A DNA stretch of 64,000 nt from CAYZJD01 sp964483455 (GCA_964483455.1 CAZACK010000017.1:1-64000); one strand, 5' to 3'; numbered from the stretch's first letter, positions 53,899-62,879 are shown. The notes: generated from the sequence alone by a model not told the origin. Translations and numbers: made by a program.

Positions 53899-54447
53899 AT
53901 GACTCGCCGCTCATTCCCAGCCGCTTTTTGCCTCGCCTTGGTGGGCCTGCCCCTCGCGGCCCAATACGACGACTACCCGGTCAGCGTTCCCTACGTCCCG
54001 ACACCGCCGGAAGTGGTGGAAGCCATGCTCAAGCTGGCCGGCGTGAAAAGAGGGGACGTGGTGTACGACCTCGGCTGCGGCGACGGGCGCATCGTGGTCA
54101 TGGCGGCGGAGAAATTCGGCGCCCGTGCCGTCGGCATCGATCTCAACCCCGAGCGGATCAAGGAAGCGGAGGAGAACGCCCGGAAGGCGGGCGTGACCGA
54201 CCGGGTGAAGTTCGTCCAGAAGGACATGTACGAGGCCGACGTCAGTGAGGCGACGGTGGTCACCCTGTACCTGCTGACCAGCGCCAACATGAAGCTGCGG
54301 CCGAAGCTCCTCTCGCAACTGAAGCCGGGTTCCCGCGTGGTGTCCCAGAGCTTCGACATGGGCGACTGGAAGGCGGAAAAGGAGATCCTGGCCGAGGGCC
54401 GGCGCGTCTACCTGTGGGTGGTCCCGCCGGGCGGCAAGATCCACTGA
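53899..54447 (+). CDS. Exported SAM-dependent methyltransferase-fold protein
   Basis: A 182-residue protein with an N-terminal signal (MTRRSFPAAFCLALVGLPLAA). A class I methyltransferase core follows: VVYDLGCGDGRIVVMAAEKFG (motif I), VGIDLNPERIKEAEENARK and VKFVQKDMYEAD. AGGAGG lies nine bases before the ATG. Export of a SAM enzyme is odd, since SAM is cytoplasmic, so the leader may be a membrane anchor. It ends at a strong terminator. Substrate unknown. Confidence 0.8.
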   Translation: MTRRSFPAAFCLALVGLPLAAQYDDYPVSVPYVPTPPEVVEAMLKLAGVKRGDVVYDLGCGDGRIVVMAAEKFGARAVGIDLNPERIKEAEENARKAGVTDRVKFVQKDMYEADVSEATVVTLYLLTSANMKLRPKLLSQLKPGSRVVSQSFDMGDWKAEKEILAEGRRVYLWVVPPGGKIH

Positions 54448-54471
54448 GCCAAGGAGCCGGCTCCAATCACA

Positions 54472-54501
54472 AAGGCCGGAGGCGTTTGCGCCTCCGGCCT
54501 T
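54472..54501 (+). terminator. Intrinsic terminator after the methyltransferase gene
   Basis: AAGGCCGGAGGC and GCCTCCGGCCTT form a 12-bp perfect stem with a GTTTGC loop, 24 bases after the stop. The T run is short. The next 158 bases to 54660 hold nothing recognisable. Confidence 0.65.
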
Positions 54502-54659
54502 CCCCTCGTGTTTGAGGAACGAGCGCGGTTCTCCTCTTTTACCTCCTCAGCCTGCGCCCGCTACTCGCGGGAGGAGACTTCGCCCGCGTGTCCCTCGCCG
54601 CCTCTGCCATTCTTGACTCGCGTCCCGTCCGGCTGAACGCGGCGAGGGCGCTGGGCTAG

Positions 54660-55535
54660 CTAGCTCCTCCGCGACTGCATCACTTTCGGCGTCGCCAGGT
54701 AGCCGAGAATCCGGTCCTTCTTCACTTCATTGACCACGATCTCGTACGGCTGCCTGCCATGGCCCACATAGAACTGGACCGGCTCGTTGGCCGTCTTGTC
54801 TTTCTTCTCAACCTTCTTATCGTCGGCGAGAACCTCCACCGTGTACCGATTTCGCTTCGGGTCGGATTTCTTCAGCAGCAGAGACACATCGCCGACGCGC
54901 TGGAACCTCTTCGTCTTGGAGATCTCAAACTCGAAGTAGTTGCGTTCGCCGATCGCGCGCAGGGCCGCCAGCTCCTTCGAGTTGGTGGCGATCAAGCCGC
55001 TCTGGACTCCGAGGTCGCCCTGCATGCTCTTCAGTTCGGAAATCGTCTTCTCCAGCTCCGTCTTCGTCGTGGCAACGTCATTCTTGACGCTGGTCACATC
55101 GGTGGAGACGTCGCTGATCTTCTGGTTGGCCGTTCCCGTGGCTTCCTTCACAAGGTTCAGCTCACCGGCCAGCAGCTCCTGCTGTCTTCTCTGCTCATCC
55201 GCCAGCTTCTCCGCAAGCATAGTGGCATGCTTTGCGGCTTCTTTGCGCGCTCTGCCCGCCGCGCTGGCCGCCTGCGCCCGCGCCGCTTCCAGCTCCGCCC
55301 GGAGAGCTTCCAGGTTCTGCCTGCCGGAAGTAGCCGCGGCCGCGGAAATCTGGCGGTCCTTGGCAATTTCGAACAGGACGGTGTCTTTAGTCTTGGCCAT
55401 CTCCTGTTTCAGCCCGTCGAGCTGAAAGAAGAGGAAGCCGCTGGCGACCGCCAACGCCAGCACCAGGCCGAATAGCACGGCCAGCGTCACGCTGCTTCTG
55501 CCTGGCCGGCTTGTGGTTGCTGCCATTTCGTTCAT
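54660..55535 (-). CDS. Coiled-coil inner membrane protein (paralogue of 55700-56578)
   Basis: A 291-residue protein: a cytoplasmic N-terminus of about 14 residues, one membrane helix (TLAVLFGLVLALAVASGFLFF), a long Ala/Glu/Lys coiled coil (about 45-190) and a beta domain at the C-terminus (ERNYFEFEISKTKRFQRVGD, then YEIVVNEVKKDRILGYLATP). No enzymatic motif. It is similar throughout to the adjacent upstream gene, so the pair arose by tandem duplication. GAGGG precedes the ATG at 55535. Confidence 0.78.
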   Translation of the reverse strand: MNEMAATTSRPGRSSVTLAVLFGLVLALAVASGFLFFQLDGLKQEMAKTKDTVLFEIAKDRQISAAAATSGRQNLEALRAELEAARAQAASAAGRARKEAAKHATMLAEKLADEQRRQQELLAGELNLVKEATGTANQKISDVSTDVTSVKNDVATTKTELEKTISELKSMQGDLGVQSGLIATNSKELAALRAIGERNYFEFEISKTKRFQRVGDVSLLLKKSDPKRNRYTVEVLADDKKVEKKDKTANEPVQFYVGHGRQPYEIVVNEVKKDRILGYLATPKVMQSRRS

Positions 55536-55613
55536 GTGTGTTTCCCTCGCTCGACCCCAAGAGGGCAACTTCGGTGCCAATCGTCAAGGCACGGTAAGTT
55601 CAAGAAAACAAAG

Positions 55614-55643
55614 AAAAAAGCCCACCCCATATCCGGGGCGGGC
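55614..55643 (-). terminator. Intrinsic terminator between the coiled-coil paralogues
   Basis: On the minus strand GCCCGCCCC pairs with GGGGTGGGC (one G-T pair) around GGATAT, followed by TTTTTT. It lies about 57 bases past the stop of the upstream paralogue, so the two genes are probably separate transcription units. Confidence 0.8.
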
Positions 55644-55699
55644 GGTGTAAAGTCTGCGCCTGGCGGGAACTTTCTACACGCGGCGGGCTGCGGTCATGC

Positions 55700-56578
55700 C
55701 TACTGAGTCCGCCCGACCTGCACTTTCGGAGTCGCGAGGTAACCGACGATCTGGTCCTTCCTCACTTCATTGACCACCACTTCGTAGGGCAGCCTCGCCC
55801 TGGCCACGTAAAACTGGACCGGCTCGTTCACCGAGCGGTCTTTCTTCTCCACCAGCTTGTCATCGGCCACAAGCTCGATGGTGTAGCGGTTGCGTTTCAC
55901 GTCGGCCTTCTTCAGCCGCATGGTCACGTCGCCGATCTTCCGCATCTCTTTGCTCTTGGTGAGGTCGAACTCGAAGTAGTTCCTTTCACCGAGCGACCGG
56001 AGCGCCGCCAGTTCCTTGGCGTTGGTGGCGATCAGCCCGCTTTGCACGCCCAGGTCGCCCTGAACGGACTTGAGCGCCGCAATGGTCCGGTCGAGCTCCG
56101 ATTTCGTCGAGGCTACCTCGCTCCGCACGGTGTTGACGTCGCTGGAGACGCTGGCGATCTTCGTGTTTGCGCTGCTGGCCGCTTCCTTGACCTCGCTCAA
56201 CTCGGTCGCCACCATCTGCTTCTGCTTTTGCTGTTCTTCCTCGAGCCGCTTGGCCAGTTCCTCGGCGTGCCGCAGCGCTTCCGTCTTCGCCTGACCGGCC
56301 GCCAGGGCCGCGGTCTTGCGCGCCGCCTCGAGCTGGTCCCGAAGCGTATCCAGGTGTTTCCGCTGGGCCTCGGTGGTGACGGTCGAGGCGTCCCGCATGT
56401 TGGAGATCTCGGTCATCAACGACTCACGCAGCTTGGCAACATCGGTCTTTGTCCGGTCCACCTGCACGAACAAGTAGACGGCGAAGATGGCCAGCGCAAC
56501 CACCGCGCCGATCAAGACGGGTAAAACTATCTTCGATCTTCCCGACGGTGGATAAAGATCAGTTCCGATATCTGTCAA
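55700..56578 (-). CDS. Coiled-coil inner membrane protein (paralogue of 54660-55535)
   Basis: A 292-residue protein from a TTG start with GGAGG nine bases upstream. One membrane helix (IVLPVLIGAVVALAIFAVYLF, residues about 17-37), a coiled coil rich in Lys, Glu and Ala, and a C-terminal beta domain with GERNYFEFDLTKSKEMRKIG and VGYLATPKV. The shared segment GDLGVQSGLIATN marks the family. Role unknown; one-helix proteins with long periplasmic coils often bridge envelope layers. Confidence 0.78.
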   Translation of the reverse strand: MTDIGTDLYPPSGRSKIVLPVLIGAVVALAIFAVYLFVQVDRTKTDVAKLRESLMTEISNMRDASTVTTEAQRKHLDTLRDQLEAARKTAALAAGQAKTEALRHAEELAKRLEEEQQKQKQMVATELSEVKEAASSANTKIASVSSDVNTVRSEVASTKSELDRTIAALKSVQGDLGVQSGLIATNAKELAALRSLGERNYFEFDLTKSKEMRKIGDVTMRLKKADVKRNRYTIELVADDKLVEKKDRSVNEPVQFYVARARLPYEVVVNEVRKDQIVGYLATPKVQVGRTQ

Positions 56579-56669
56579 TTTGAAATACCTCCGGTTCTTC
56601 TATTACTGTATCATGCGGCGCGGCGATTCTCGCAGAGATCGCTGATTCCCGCAATCGACCCCAGTCCCC

Positions 56670-58253
56670 CTATGACGCCATCACCGCCACTGTGTACGAG
56701 CGCGGCGGCAGCTTCAACGTCATCTTCGATCCCGGCGCTGGTGGTTCGAGAGGCTGCGGCACAACACGCCGGGGTTGATCGAAGCTGTTGGCGGCCTTCA
56801 GGTCCGAACCGGTGAGCGTCTCGCAGGTTACCGCCCGCGACGGCCCGCTGTCCTGCCAGTGGACCGTCAACTCGCGGTCGCCCTTTAAATCCCGGTTCAG
56901 CGCCAGGACGCAGCGGCGCCCTGTTCCGGGATCGAACGAGGCCACGACATCCACATAAGGGACTGCTCCAAACTGAGGAACTTCGTATGTTTCCGATTCG
57001 AACAACAGGTCCAGCACGAGCCCGCGCGCGTGCTTCAGCGCCCAGGCGTACGGATAGTAGATCGACTGGCGCAGAACCTGCGTCTGGTTGGTCAAAAGCG
57101 GCGCGATCACGTTGACAATCTGCGCCAGGCACGCCACCCGCACGCGTCCGGCGTGCCGGATCAGCGAATTGAGCAAGCCGCCGACCAGCAAGGCATCCTC
57201 CAGGTTGTAAACCTCCTCCAGCAGGTGCGGAGCCGCCGCTCGCTTGCCGTCGTAAACTCGCGCGCGGTACCACACATTCCACTCGTCGAAGGAAAGCCAG
57301 AGCCGCTTGCGGGAATTATTCAGACCCTGCACGTAGTCGCAGGTGGCCGCCACTTCTTCGATCTGCCGTTCCAGGCTTAGGTTCAGCGCTAGGTACCGCG
57401 CCGGATCGCCGTCGGTTTCGGTGGTGTTGTTGAAGTAGCGATGGAGCGAGATGGCGTCCACCTCGTTGTAGCACTCCTCGAGCGCCTCCCGGTCCCAGGT
57501 AAGGTAGGTGGGCATGAACGGGCCGCTGGAGCCGCACGCGATCAGTTTCAGCGACGGATCGATGACCCGCATCTGCCGCGCGGCGTCCGCCGCCTTGCGC
57601 CCGTATTCGCGAGCGGTCATGTGACCGATCTGCCACGGACCATCCATTTCGTTGCCGAGGCACCAGTACTTCACTTCGTAGGGCGATTCGACGCCGTGGG
57701 AACGCCGCAGGTCGCTGTATTTCGTCCCCTTGTCCACCAGGCAGTACTCCGCCAGCGCGGCCGCCATCTCCGCCGTCCCGCTGCCGAGGTTCACCGCCAG
57801 CAGCGGCTCGCAGCCCGCGAGCTTGCACCAGGCCAGGAATTCGTTTGTGCCGAACTGGTTGGTCTCGGTCGAGTTCCAGGCCCGCTCCAGCACCCGCGGG
57901 CGCTTGTCCTGCGGCCCTACGCCGTCGAGCCAGTTGTACCCGGACACGAAGTTGCCGCCCGGGTACCGCATGATGGGCACGCCGAGCGTCCGCATCTCCT
58001 CGAGCACATCCTTGCGGTATCCGTTCGAGTCGGCCAGCCGGGAGCCCGGCTCGTAGACCCCTTCGTACACGGCCCGGCCCAGGTGCTCGAGGAACGACCC
58101 GAACAGGCGCCGGTCGATCTCCGCGCGCGCCCGCGTGGTGTCCGCCGTCGCGCGGGCGGCCGCGGCGCCGTGGGCTCTGCACCATCCCGGCGCGACCGCC
58201 ACGCCCGCAGCCGCGATCTGTCTGAGAAAATCCCTTCTGCCCGAAGTCGTCAC
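56670..58253 (-). CDS. GH51-type alpha-L-arabinofuranosidase, Tat-exported
   Basis: A 527-residue glycoside hydrolase. The leader TTSGRRDFLRQIAAAGVAV is a twin-arginine signal. GH51 features: IDRRLFGSFLEHLGRAVYEG, MRYPGGNFVSGYNWLDG, the acid/base Glu in WCLGNEMDGPWQ and the nucleophile Glu in LSFDEWNVWYR, then a C-terminal beta domain. It would remove arabinofuranosyl residues from plant polysaccharides. GTG at 58253 was chosen because GAGG lies eight bases upstream. Confidence 0.9.
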   Translation of the reverse strand: MTTSGRRDFLRQIAAAGVAVAPGWCRAHGAAAARATADTTRARAEIDRRLFGSFLEHLGRAVYEGVYEPGSRLADSNGYRKDVLEEMRTLGVPIMRYPGGNFVSGYNWLDGVGPQDKRPRVLERAWNSTETNQFGTNEFLAWCKLAGCEPLLAVNLGSGTAEMAAALAEYCLVDKGTKYSDLRRSHGVESPYEVKYWCLGNEMDGPWQIGHMTAREYGRKAADAARQMRVIDPSLKLIACGSSGPFMPTYLTWDREALEECYNEVDAISLHRYFNNTTETDGDPARYLALNLSLERQIEEVAATCDYVQGLNNSRKRLWLSFDEWNVWYRARVYDGKRAAAPHLLEEVYNLEDALLVGGLLNSLIRHAGRVRVACLAQIVNVIAPLLTNQTQVLRQSIYYPYAWALKHARGLVLDLLFESETYEVPQFGAVPYVDVVASFDPGTGRRCVLALNRDLKGDRELTVHWQDSGPSRAVTCETLTGSDLKAANSFDQPRRVVPQPLEPPAPGSKMTLKLPPRSYTVAVMAS

Positions 58254-58410
58254 GATCGTCACCTCGCTTCTGCCCGGCTGAGGACGGCCCCATCGCCGGC
58301 TCCGCAACGAACTCAGTTTCTTCGAAGACCTGGCCGGCCGTCAACGACCCCCGGGCGGCCCGGAAAACATCTTCCTGGCGGGGCAGGCGCTTTCGCCGGC
58401 CCGAAGCTAA

Positions 58411-58416
58411 GATAAT
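58411..58416 (+). promoter_or_regulatory. -10-like GATAAT before the DnaC-like gene
   Basis: GATAAT ends nine bases before the ATG at 58426, again predicting a very short leader. Confidence 0.35.
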
Positions 58417-58425
58417 GGGAACGCC

Positions 58426-59184
58426 ATGAGCGAAACGCCGTGCCCAAAGTGTGGAGGTTCCGGGTGGGTGATCTACGAGCACGACGCGATGTCCGGCGCC
58501 GAACGCTGTGACTGCACCCTCGAAGGCCGGGCGGCGCGCCTCGAGGAGAGCGCCGGCATTCCGCCGCTTTACCGGAACAAGTCGCTTGAGGATTTTCTCC
58601 TCCCCCAGGGGGATCCGGCGGCCAGCTTTGCGCTCGGGCGCATCCTGCTCACTGTGAAGAGTTACGTTCGCGAATACCCGCGCGAAGACCGGCCCGGTCT
58701 CCTGTTCATCGGCGACACCGGCACCGGCAAGACGCACCTTGCAGTGGCCGCGCTGCGCTTGCTCATCGCCCGGGGCTTCGAGGGCCTGTTCTTCGATTAC
58801 CAGAATCTGCTCGACCGCATCCGGTCGAGCTACGATCCCTCCTCGGGCGCCTCCGATCGCGAGGCGTACCGGTCGGCCCTCGACGCCGAAATCTTGTTGC
58901 TCGACGACCTCGGCGCCCACCGCGTCACTGACTGGGTGGAGGACATCGTCACCTCGATCATCACCTGGCGCGCGAACCACCGCAAGCCGCTGATCGCCAC
59001 CACCAACCTGCTCGACGAGGCCGCCGGCGACCCGCCCAAGCCCGCCGGCCTCGCGGGCGACCTCGCCGCCCGCTACTACCTCACCGAGCGCATCGGCATG
59101 CGGGCCCGGTCGCGGCTGTTCGAGATGTGCACGCTCGTCCACATGCCTGCGATCGCGGATTACCGCTTGCGCGCCGTCCGCTGA
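58426..59184 (+). CDS. DnaC/IstB-like AAA+ ATPase with N-terminal zinc finger
   Basis: A 252-residue ATPase. The N-terminus has a Cys cluster (CPKCGGSGWV, then CDC) that looks like a zinc finger. The AAA+ core has Walker A GDTGTGKTHLA and Walker B ILLLDDLGAHR, with a sensor asparagine in ATTNLLD and a terminal arginine-finger region SRLFEMC. Members load DnaB-type helicase or assist transposases; no transposase is nearby, so a replication-related role is more likely. Confidence 0.85.
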   Translation: MSETPCPKCGGSGWVIYEHDAMSGAERCDCTLEGRAARLEESAGIPPLYRNKSLEDFLLPQGDPAASFALGRILLTVKSYVREYPREDRPGLLFIGDTGTGKTHLAVAALRLLIARGFEGLFFDYQNLLDRIRSSYDPSSGASDREAYRSALDAEILLLDDLGAHRVTDWVEDIVTSIITWRANHRKPLIATTNLLDEAAGDPPKPAGLAGDLAARYYLTERIGMRARSRLFEMCTLVHMPAIADYRLRAVR

Positions 59185-59208
59185 GCGCGACATGAGAAGA
59201 GACGCGGG

Positions 59209-61716
59209 ATGACAATCTCGATTCCGATCCTTGTGCTTGCCGCCGTCGCGATGCCGGCCGAGGCGCCGCGCCAGGCGCGCATCGGCAACCGCTTTCTGGA
59301 GCGGACCTTCGAAGTGCGGAACGGGGTGTTGGAAAGCACCGGTCTGCTGAACAAGCTCGACCAGCGCTACTACGCGATGGACTCCGAGGAATTCGAGCTG
59401 CACATCGTCTGGGAGCGCCTGCAATACGAGCACGGCACGGAGAATCCCGTCCGGCTGACGGCCGCCGATTTCGAGGTGCAGGACATCGAGCACCGGACGC
59501 CATCCGGCGGCGATCAGCGGCTGACCTTCCTGCTCGAAAACCGCCGCTACGGCGTGGAGGTGCGCGTCGTGTTCGAACTGGCCGCGGGTGTTCCGTTCCT
59601 GCGAAAACACCTGGAAATCCGGTCGCCGGGCAACAGCAGGGTGTTTCTTGACAAGGTTGCAGTGGAAAGCTTTCGCCTGCAAGGCGCGGCGCCGCGCCTC
59701 GGGGGCTTCGGCCAGCCGGTTTACGCGGGCAACCTCTTCTTCGGAGTCGAATACCCCGCGTCGCAGAACCTCGCGGAAGGCGGCGGTGTGCGCTGCGATT
59801 ACTACTCAGGCGAGACGACCGGCAAGGACTGGCTGGCAAGCGAACCCGCGGTGACCGGAGTGTCCCCGGACGGCGCCGTGAGCCGTACGTTCCTGGATTA
59901 TGTTTCGCGCATCCGCTCCGGCAAAGTGCGCCCGGTGACGGTGTTCAACACCTGGTACGACATGCAGGGCGACTCGCTCACCGCCGAAAACAGCATGGAG
60001 CGGATGAAGACCCTGAAAGCCCGGCTGCTCGATCCGTTCGACATTCGCCTCGACTCGTTCGTCCTGGACGACGGCTGGGACGAGATCGAGAGCGTCTGGG
60101 GGATTCACCCGCGCAGGTTCCAGGGCGGCTTCTCCGGCTTCCGCCGCTTCCTGGAGAGCCACGGAACGCGGCTCGGGCTGTGGTTCGGCCCGGTCGGAGG
60201 TTATGGCTCGACGCGGACCGCCCGTCTCGCGGCGGCGGCGAGACTGGGGTATGAGATCAGTGCTAACGGCCAGTATTGTTGTCTGGCCGGAACTAAGTAT
60301 CGAGAGAGGTTCAAACAGGTCGTCCTGGAGATGATTAGTAAGTACGGCGTCAATCACCTGAAATTCGACGGCGTGCCTTATGGCTGCAACGCCGCGGGAC
60401 ACGGCCACCTGCCCGGCATTTACTCCCGCGAAGCCCACCTGCGGGCGTTCCTGGACATCCTGAAGTCTGCGCGCGAGGCGAACCCGGATGTATTCCTGAA
60501 CATCACCACCGGCAACTGGCTCAGCCCGTGGTGGCTGAAATACGCCGACGTAGTGTTCATGGGAGGTCACGATTACGGTTTCCTGAACGAAGTTCCCGCC
60601 GCCGGCGGGAGGGAGAAGGCGATCACATATCGGGACAAGGTGCTGTACGACGATTTCCGCCGCCACGAGTACCAGTTCCCGCAGTCGTCGATCATGACGA
60701 TCGGCATCATCAAGGGAACGCTCGGGGCCGAGGGCGCGCTCAAGGAGGACCTCGAAAGCTGGACGCGCAACGCCATCATGAATTACAGCCGCGGCAGCAT
60801 GTTCACCGAGCTGTATGTCTCGCCGGCGATCCTGACGGACGAGGAATGGCGTTCGCTAGGCCTGATTGCCGCCTGGGCGAAGGCGAACCAGGACGTTCTG
60901 CTGGCCGACACGCGGTTCATCGGTGGCGATCCCGCGCGCGGGGAAGTCTACGGCTATGCGCATTTCAGCCGGGACCGGGGAATCGTGACCCTGCGGAATC
61001 CGACGATCGAGCCTCGCTCCCACGGGCTCGTGCTGAACCCCGAGGCCGGGCTTGACCCCACCGGGCAGCGGTTCCGCGCGCGCGTCGTCTATCCCTACGT
61101 CGAATGGCTGCCCGGCTCGTTCGGCTACGGCGACTCGGTTCGCCTGGACGTCCAGGGCCAGCAGGTGCTCGTCGTGGAACTGCTGCCCGAAAGCCCCCAT
61201 CTTCAGGAGATGCCCGCCGGCGTGCGGCTGGGGAGCGATCGGGCGGTCTATGACGCTGCCTCGGCGCGGTCCGGGCAGGTTCGCGTCGAATCACTCGAAT
61301 TCGCTGGCGCGCACGGCTCGTTTCAGCTACGAGCGCCTGCGAACGCGCGGAACCTGCGGCTCGTGATGCGGTGGCGGCCGGAGGAATCCGGCGAGAAGGC
61401 GGCGGTCCGGCTGCGCGTCGACGGGTCGGAGGCCGGCCTTACCCTCGTCAGCCCCGCGTCCACCGAGCAGGGGCTCGGCTATGGCGAGGGGCGCTGGACG
61501 GTGGCCATCGCGCCAGTACCGTCGGCGCAGAGCAGAATCGAGTTTGAGGTCGCTCCGGCCGACTCCGGAGAGATCGGCTTCTGGCTGTTCGCCGACTTCC
61601 TGCTCGACCGGAAGCCGCTGGAAGTTCCAGCCGCGGCGCTGCCGGTGCACGCGCTGCCAGCGGCCTCCGGCAAGGACTACCGCACTTCCCCTCTCTTCAC
61701 CCGCCGCGTAGAGTGA
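59209..61716 (+). CDS. GH36-like secreted glycoside hydrolase
   Basis: An 835-residue enzyme with signal peptide (ISIPILVLAAVAMPAEA). An N-terminal beta-supersandwich is followed by a barrel with FVLDDGWDEIESVWGIHP, the probable nucleophile Asp in HLKFDGVPYG and TTGNWLSPWWLKYAD. A C-terminal beta module and a carbohydrate-binding-like domain (QVRVESLEFAG onward) complete it. This is the alpha-galactosidase (GH36/GH27 clan) architecture, though the exact family may be a GH36 relative. It follows the DnaC-like gene by 24 bases. Confidence 0.75.
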   Translation: MTISIPILVLAAVAMPAEAPRQARIGNRFLERTFEVRNGVLESTGLLNKLDQRYYAMDSEEFELHIVWERLQYEHGTENPVRLTAADFEVQDIEHRTPSGGDQRLTFLLENRRYGVEVRVVFELAAGVPFLRKHLEIRSPGNSRVFLDKVAVESFRLQGAAPRLGGFGQPVYAGNLFFGVEYPASQNLAEGGGVRCDYYSGETTGKDWLASEPAVTGVSPDGAVSRTFLDYVSRIRSGKVRPVTVFNTWYDMQGDSLTAENSMERMKTLKARLLDPFDIRLDSFVLDDGWDEIESVWGIHPRRFQGGFSGFRRFLESHGTRLGLWFGPVGGYGSTRTARLAAAARLGYEISANGQYCCLAGTKYRERFKQVVLEMISKYGVNHLKFDGVPYGCNAAGHGHLPGIYSREAHLRAFLDILKSAREANPDVFLNITTGNWLSPWWLKYADVVFMGGHDYGFLNEVPAAGGREKAITYRDKVLYDDFRRHEYQFPQSSIMTIGIIKGTLGAEGALKEDLESWTRNAIMNYSRGSMFTELYVSPAILTDEEWRSLGLIAAWAKANQDVLLADTRFIGGDPARGEVYGYAHFSRDRGIVTLRNPTIEPRSHGLVLNPEAGLDPTGQRFRARVVYPYVEWLPGSFGYGDSVRLDVQGQQVLVVELLPESPHLQEMPAGVRLGSDRAVYDAASARSGQVRVESLEFAGAHGSFQLRAPANARNLRLVMRWRPEESGEKAAVRLRVDGSEAGLTLVSPASTEQGLGYGEGRWTVAIAPVPSAQSRIEFEVAPADSGEIGFWLFADFLLDRKPLEVPAAALPVHALPAASGKDYRTSPLFTRRVE

Positions 61717-61738
61717 ACTTGTCCGTCCAGCACAGGCT

Positions 61739-62509
61739 TCAGGCGGCCCAGGCGGCCGGCTTGACGCCTTTCACCCGAATACTCCTCACCGTGCCCGCGA
61801 CTTCCTCAAATTGGCCAGTGGCGTCAGCCGGATAGCTCGTTTCCTCCGCCACCGAGACGTCCTCAAAGCCGGCGCCGCGGATCGCCGCCAGGTAATCATC
61901 CTTCAAGGATGCTCCGGCGACGCATCCCACGTAGGCCAGCACCGAGTCCTTGACGGCGGGCGGCAGTTCCTTCGTCAGAACGATGTCGGACACCATCAGG
62001 CGCCCGCCCGGCCGCAGCGCCCGAAAGGCCTCGGCGAACACGCGCGGCTTGTCCGGGGCGAGGTTGATGACACAGTTGGAGATGACCACGTCCACCGACG
62101 AGTCGGCCACCGGCAGGTGCTCGATCTCGCCGAGGCGGAACTCGACGTTGGCAAGTCCGGTCCTGCGCAGGTTTTGCCGCGCCCGGTCGAGCATCTGCGG
62201 GGTCATGTCCACGCCGATCACGCGGCCGGACGGCCCGACCCGCCGCGCGGCCAGGAAGCAGTCCAGCCCGGGGCCGGATCCCAGGTCGAGCACCGTCTCG
62301 CCTTCCCGGAGCGAGGCGAGCGCGACCGGGTTGCCGCAGCCCAGCCCCAGATCCGCGCCTTCCGGCGCCGATTGCAGTTCCTCGGCGCTGTATCCAATCT
62401 CGATGCTGGTCGGGCCGCAAGCTCCCGCACCCCCGCAGCACGACGTGCCCTGCTCGGCGAAGCCGGCGTAGCGTTCCCGAACGACAGTCTTGATTTCCGA
62501 CGTTTCCAT
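61739..62509 (-). CDS. arsM: Arsenite methyltransferase
   Basis: A 256-residue SAM methyltransferase of the ArsM family. A Cys-rich N-terminal segment (EQGTSCCGGAGACGPTS) precedes GYSAEELQSAPEGADLGLG and GCGNP, characteristic of ArsM. Motif I is VLDLGSGPGLDCFLAARRV; further conserved cysteines lie in VISNCVINLAPDK and YVGCVAGA, which bind As(III). It methylates arsenite to volatile or less retained species. It is 11 bases below an AbrB-type regulator gene. Confidence 0.92.
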   Translation of the reverse strand: METSEIKTVVRERYAGFAEQGTSCCGGAGACGPTSIEIGYSAEELQSAPEGADLGLGCGNPVALASLREGETVLDLGSGPGLDCFLAARRVGPSGRVIGVDMTPQMLDRARQNLRRTGLANVEFRLGEIEHLPVADSSVDVVISNCVINLAPDKPRVFAEAFRALRPGGRLMVSDIVLTKELPPAVKDSVLAYVGCVAGASLKDDYLAAIRGAGFEDVSVAEETSYPADATGQFEEVAGTVRSIRVKGVKPAAWAA

Positions 62510-62520
62510 TGGTTGTCACC

Positions 62521-62805
62521 TCACGCTTGCAGAATCTCTTGAAGCACCGGCCCCAGGCGGTCTTTCACGAGCCCGGTCAGTTCCTCGACCTTCATCAGCG
62601 ACAGGCAGCAGACCCGGCCGTCCTTTTCCCAGCTCACCAGCGCCAGCTTGTCGCCCGGCCGGATGCCGGCTTTGTCGCGGATATCCTTGGGCAGCACCAT
62701 CTGGCCGCGCTCGTCGACGGCGATGAGCGATTCCACCCGGCAGGCGGAGCAGCAGTCCCCGGCGCCTTTCTGCTTTGTCTTTTTTTTCTGATTAAACTGA
62801 ATCAT
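62521..62805 (-). CDS. AbrB-family regulator with Cys-rich N-terminus (arsM-associated)
   Basis: A 94-residue protein from the third ATG (MIQFNQKKKTKQKG). A Cys cluster GDCCSACRVE precedes an AbrB/SpoVT swapped-hairpin domain (LIAVDERGQMVLPKDIRDKA, then GIRPGDKLALVSW). Related proteins sit beside arsM and near hgcAB genes. The earlier ATGs at 62817 and 62814 overlap the -10 box, so 62805 is preferred. The cysteines could sense As(III); this is inference. Confidence 0.82.
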   Translation of the reverse strand: MIQFNQKKKTKQKGAGDCCSACRVESLIAVDERGQMVLPKDIRDKAGIRPGDKLALVSWEKDGRVCCLSLMKVEELTGLVKDRLGPVLQEILQA

Positions 62806-62812
62806 CAGATTC

Positions 62813-62842
62813 ATCATAATGCCGGGGAGGTTCCCTTGTCAA
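62813..62842 (-). promoter_or_regulatory. Promoter of the abrB-arsM unit
   Basis: On the minus strand TTGACA (62837-62842), an 18-base spacer and TATGAT (62813-62818). The start codon at 62805 lies seven bases past the -10. Direct ATCAT/CATCAT repeats at 62801-62817 might be an operator. Confidence 0.65.
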
Positions 62843-62879
62843 GGTTTTCTTGTGGCGCGCCCCATGGGCCGACGCCGCC

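Noticed and set aside
58426..59184. IstB transposition helper of an IS21-type element
   Set aside because: No IstA transposase or terminal inverted repeats nearby, and the N-terminal zinc finger fits DnaC-like replication proteins better.
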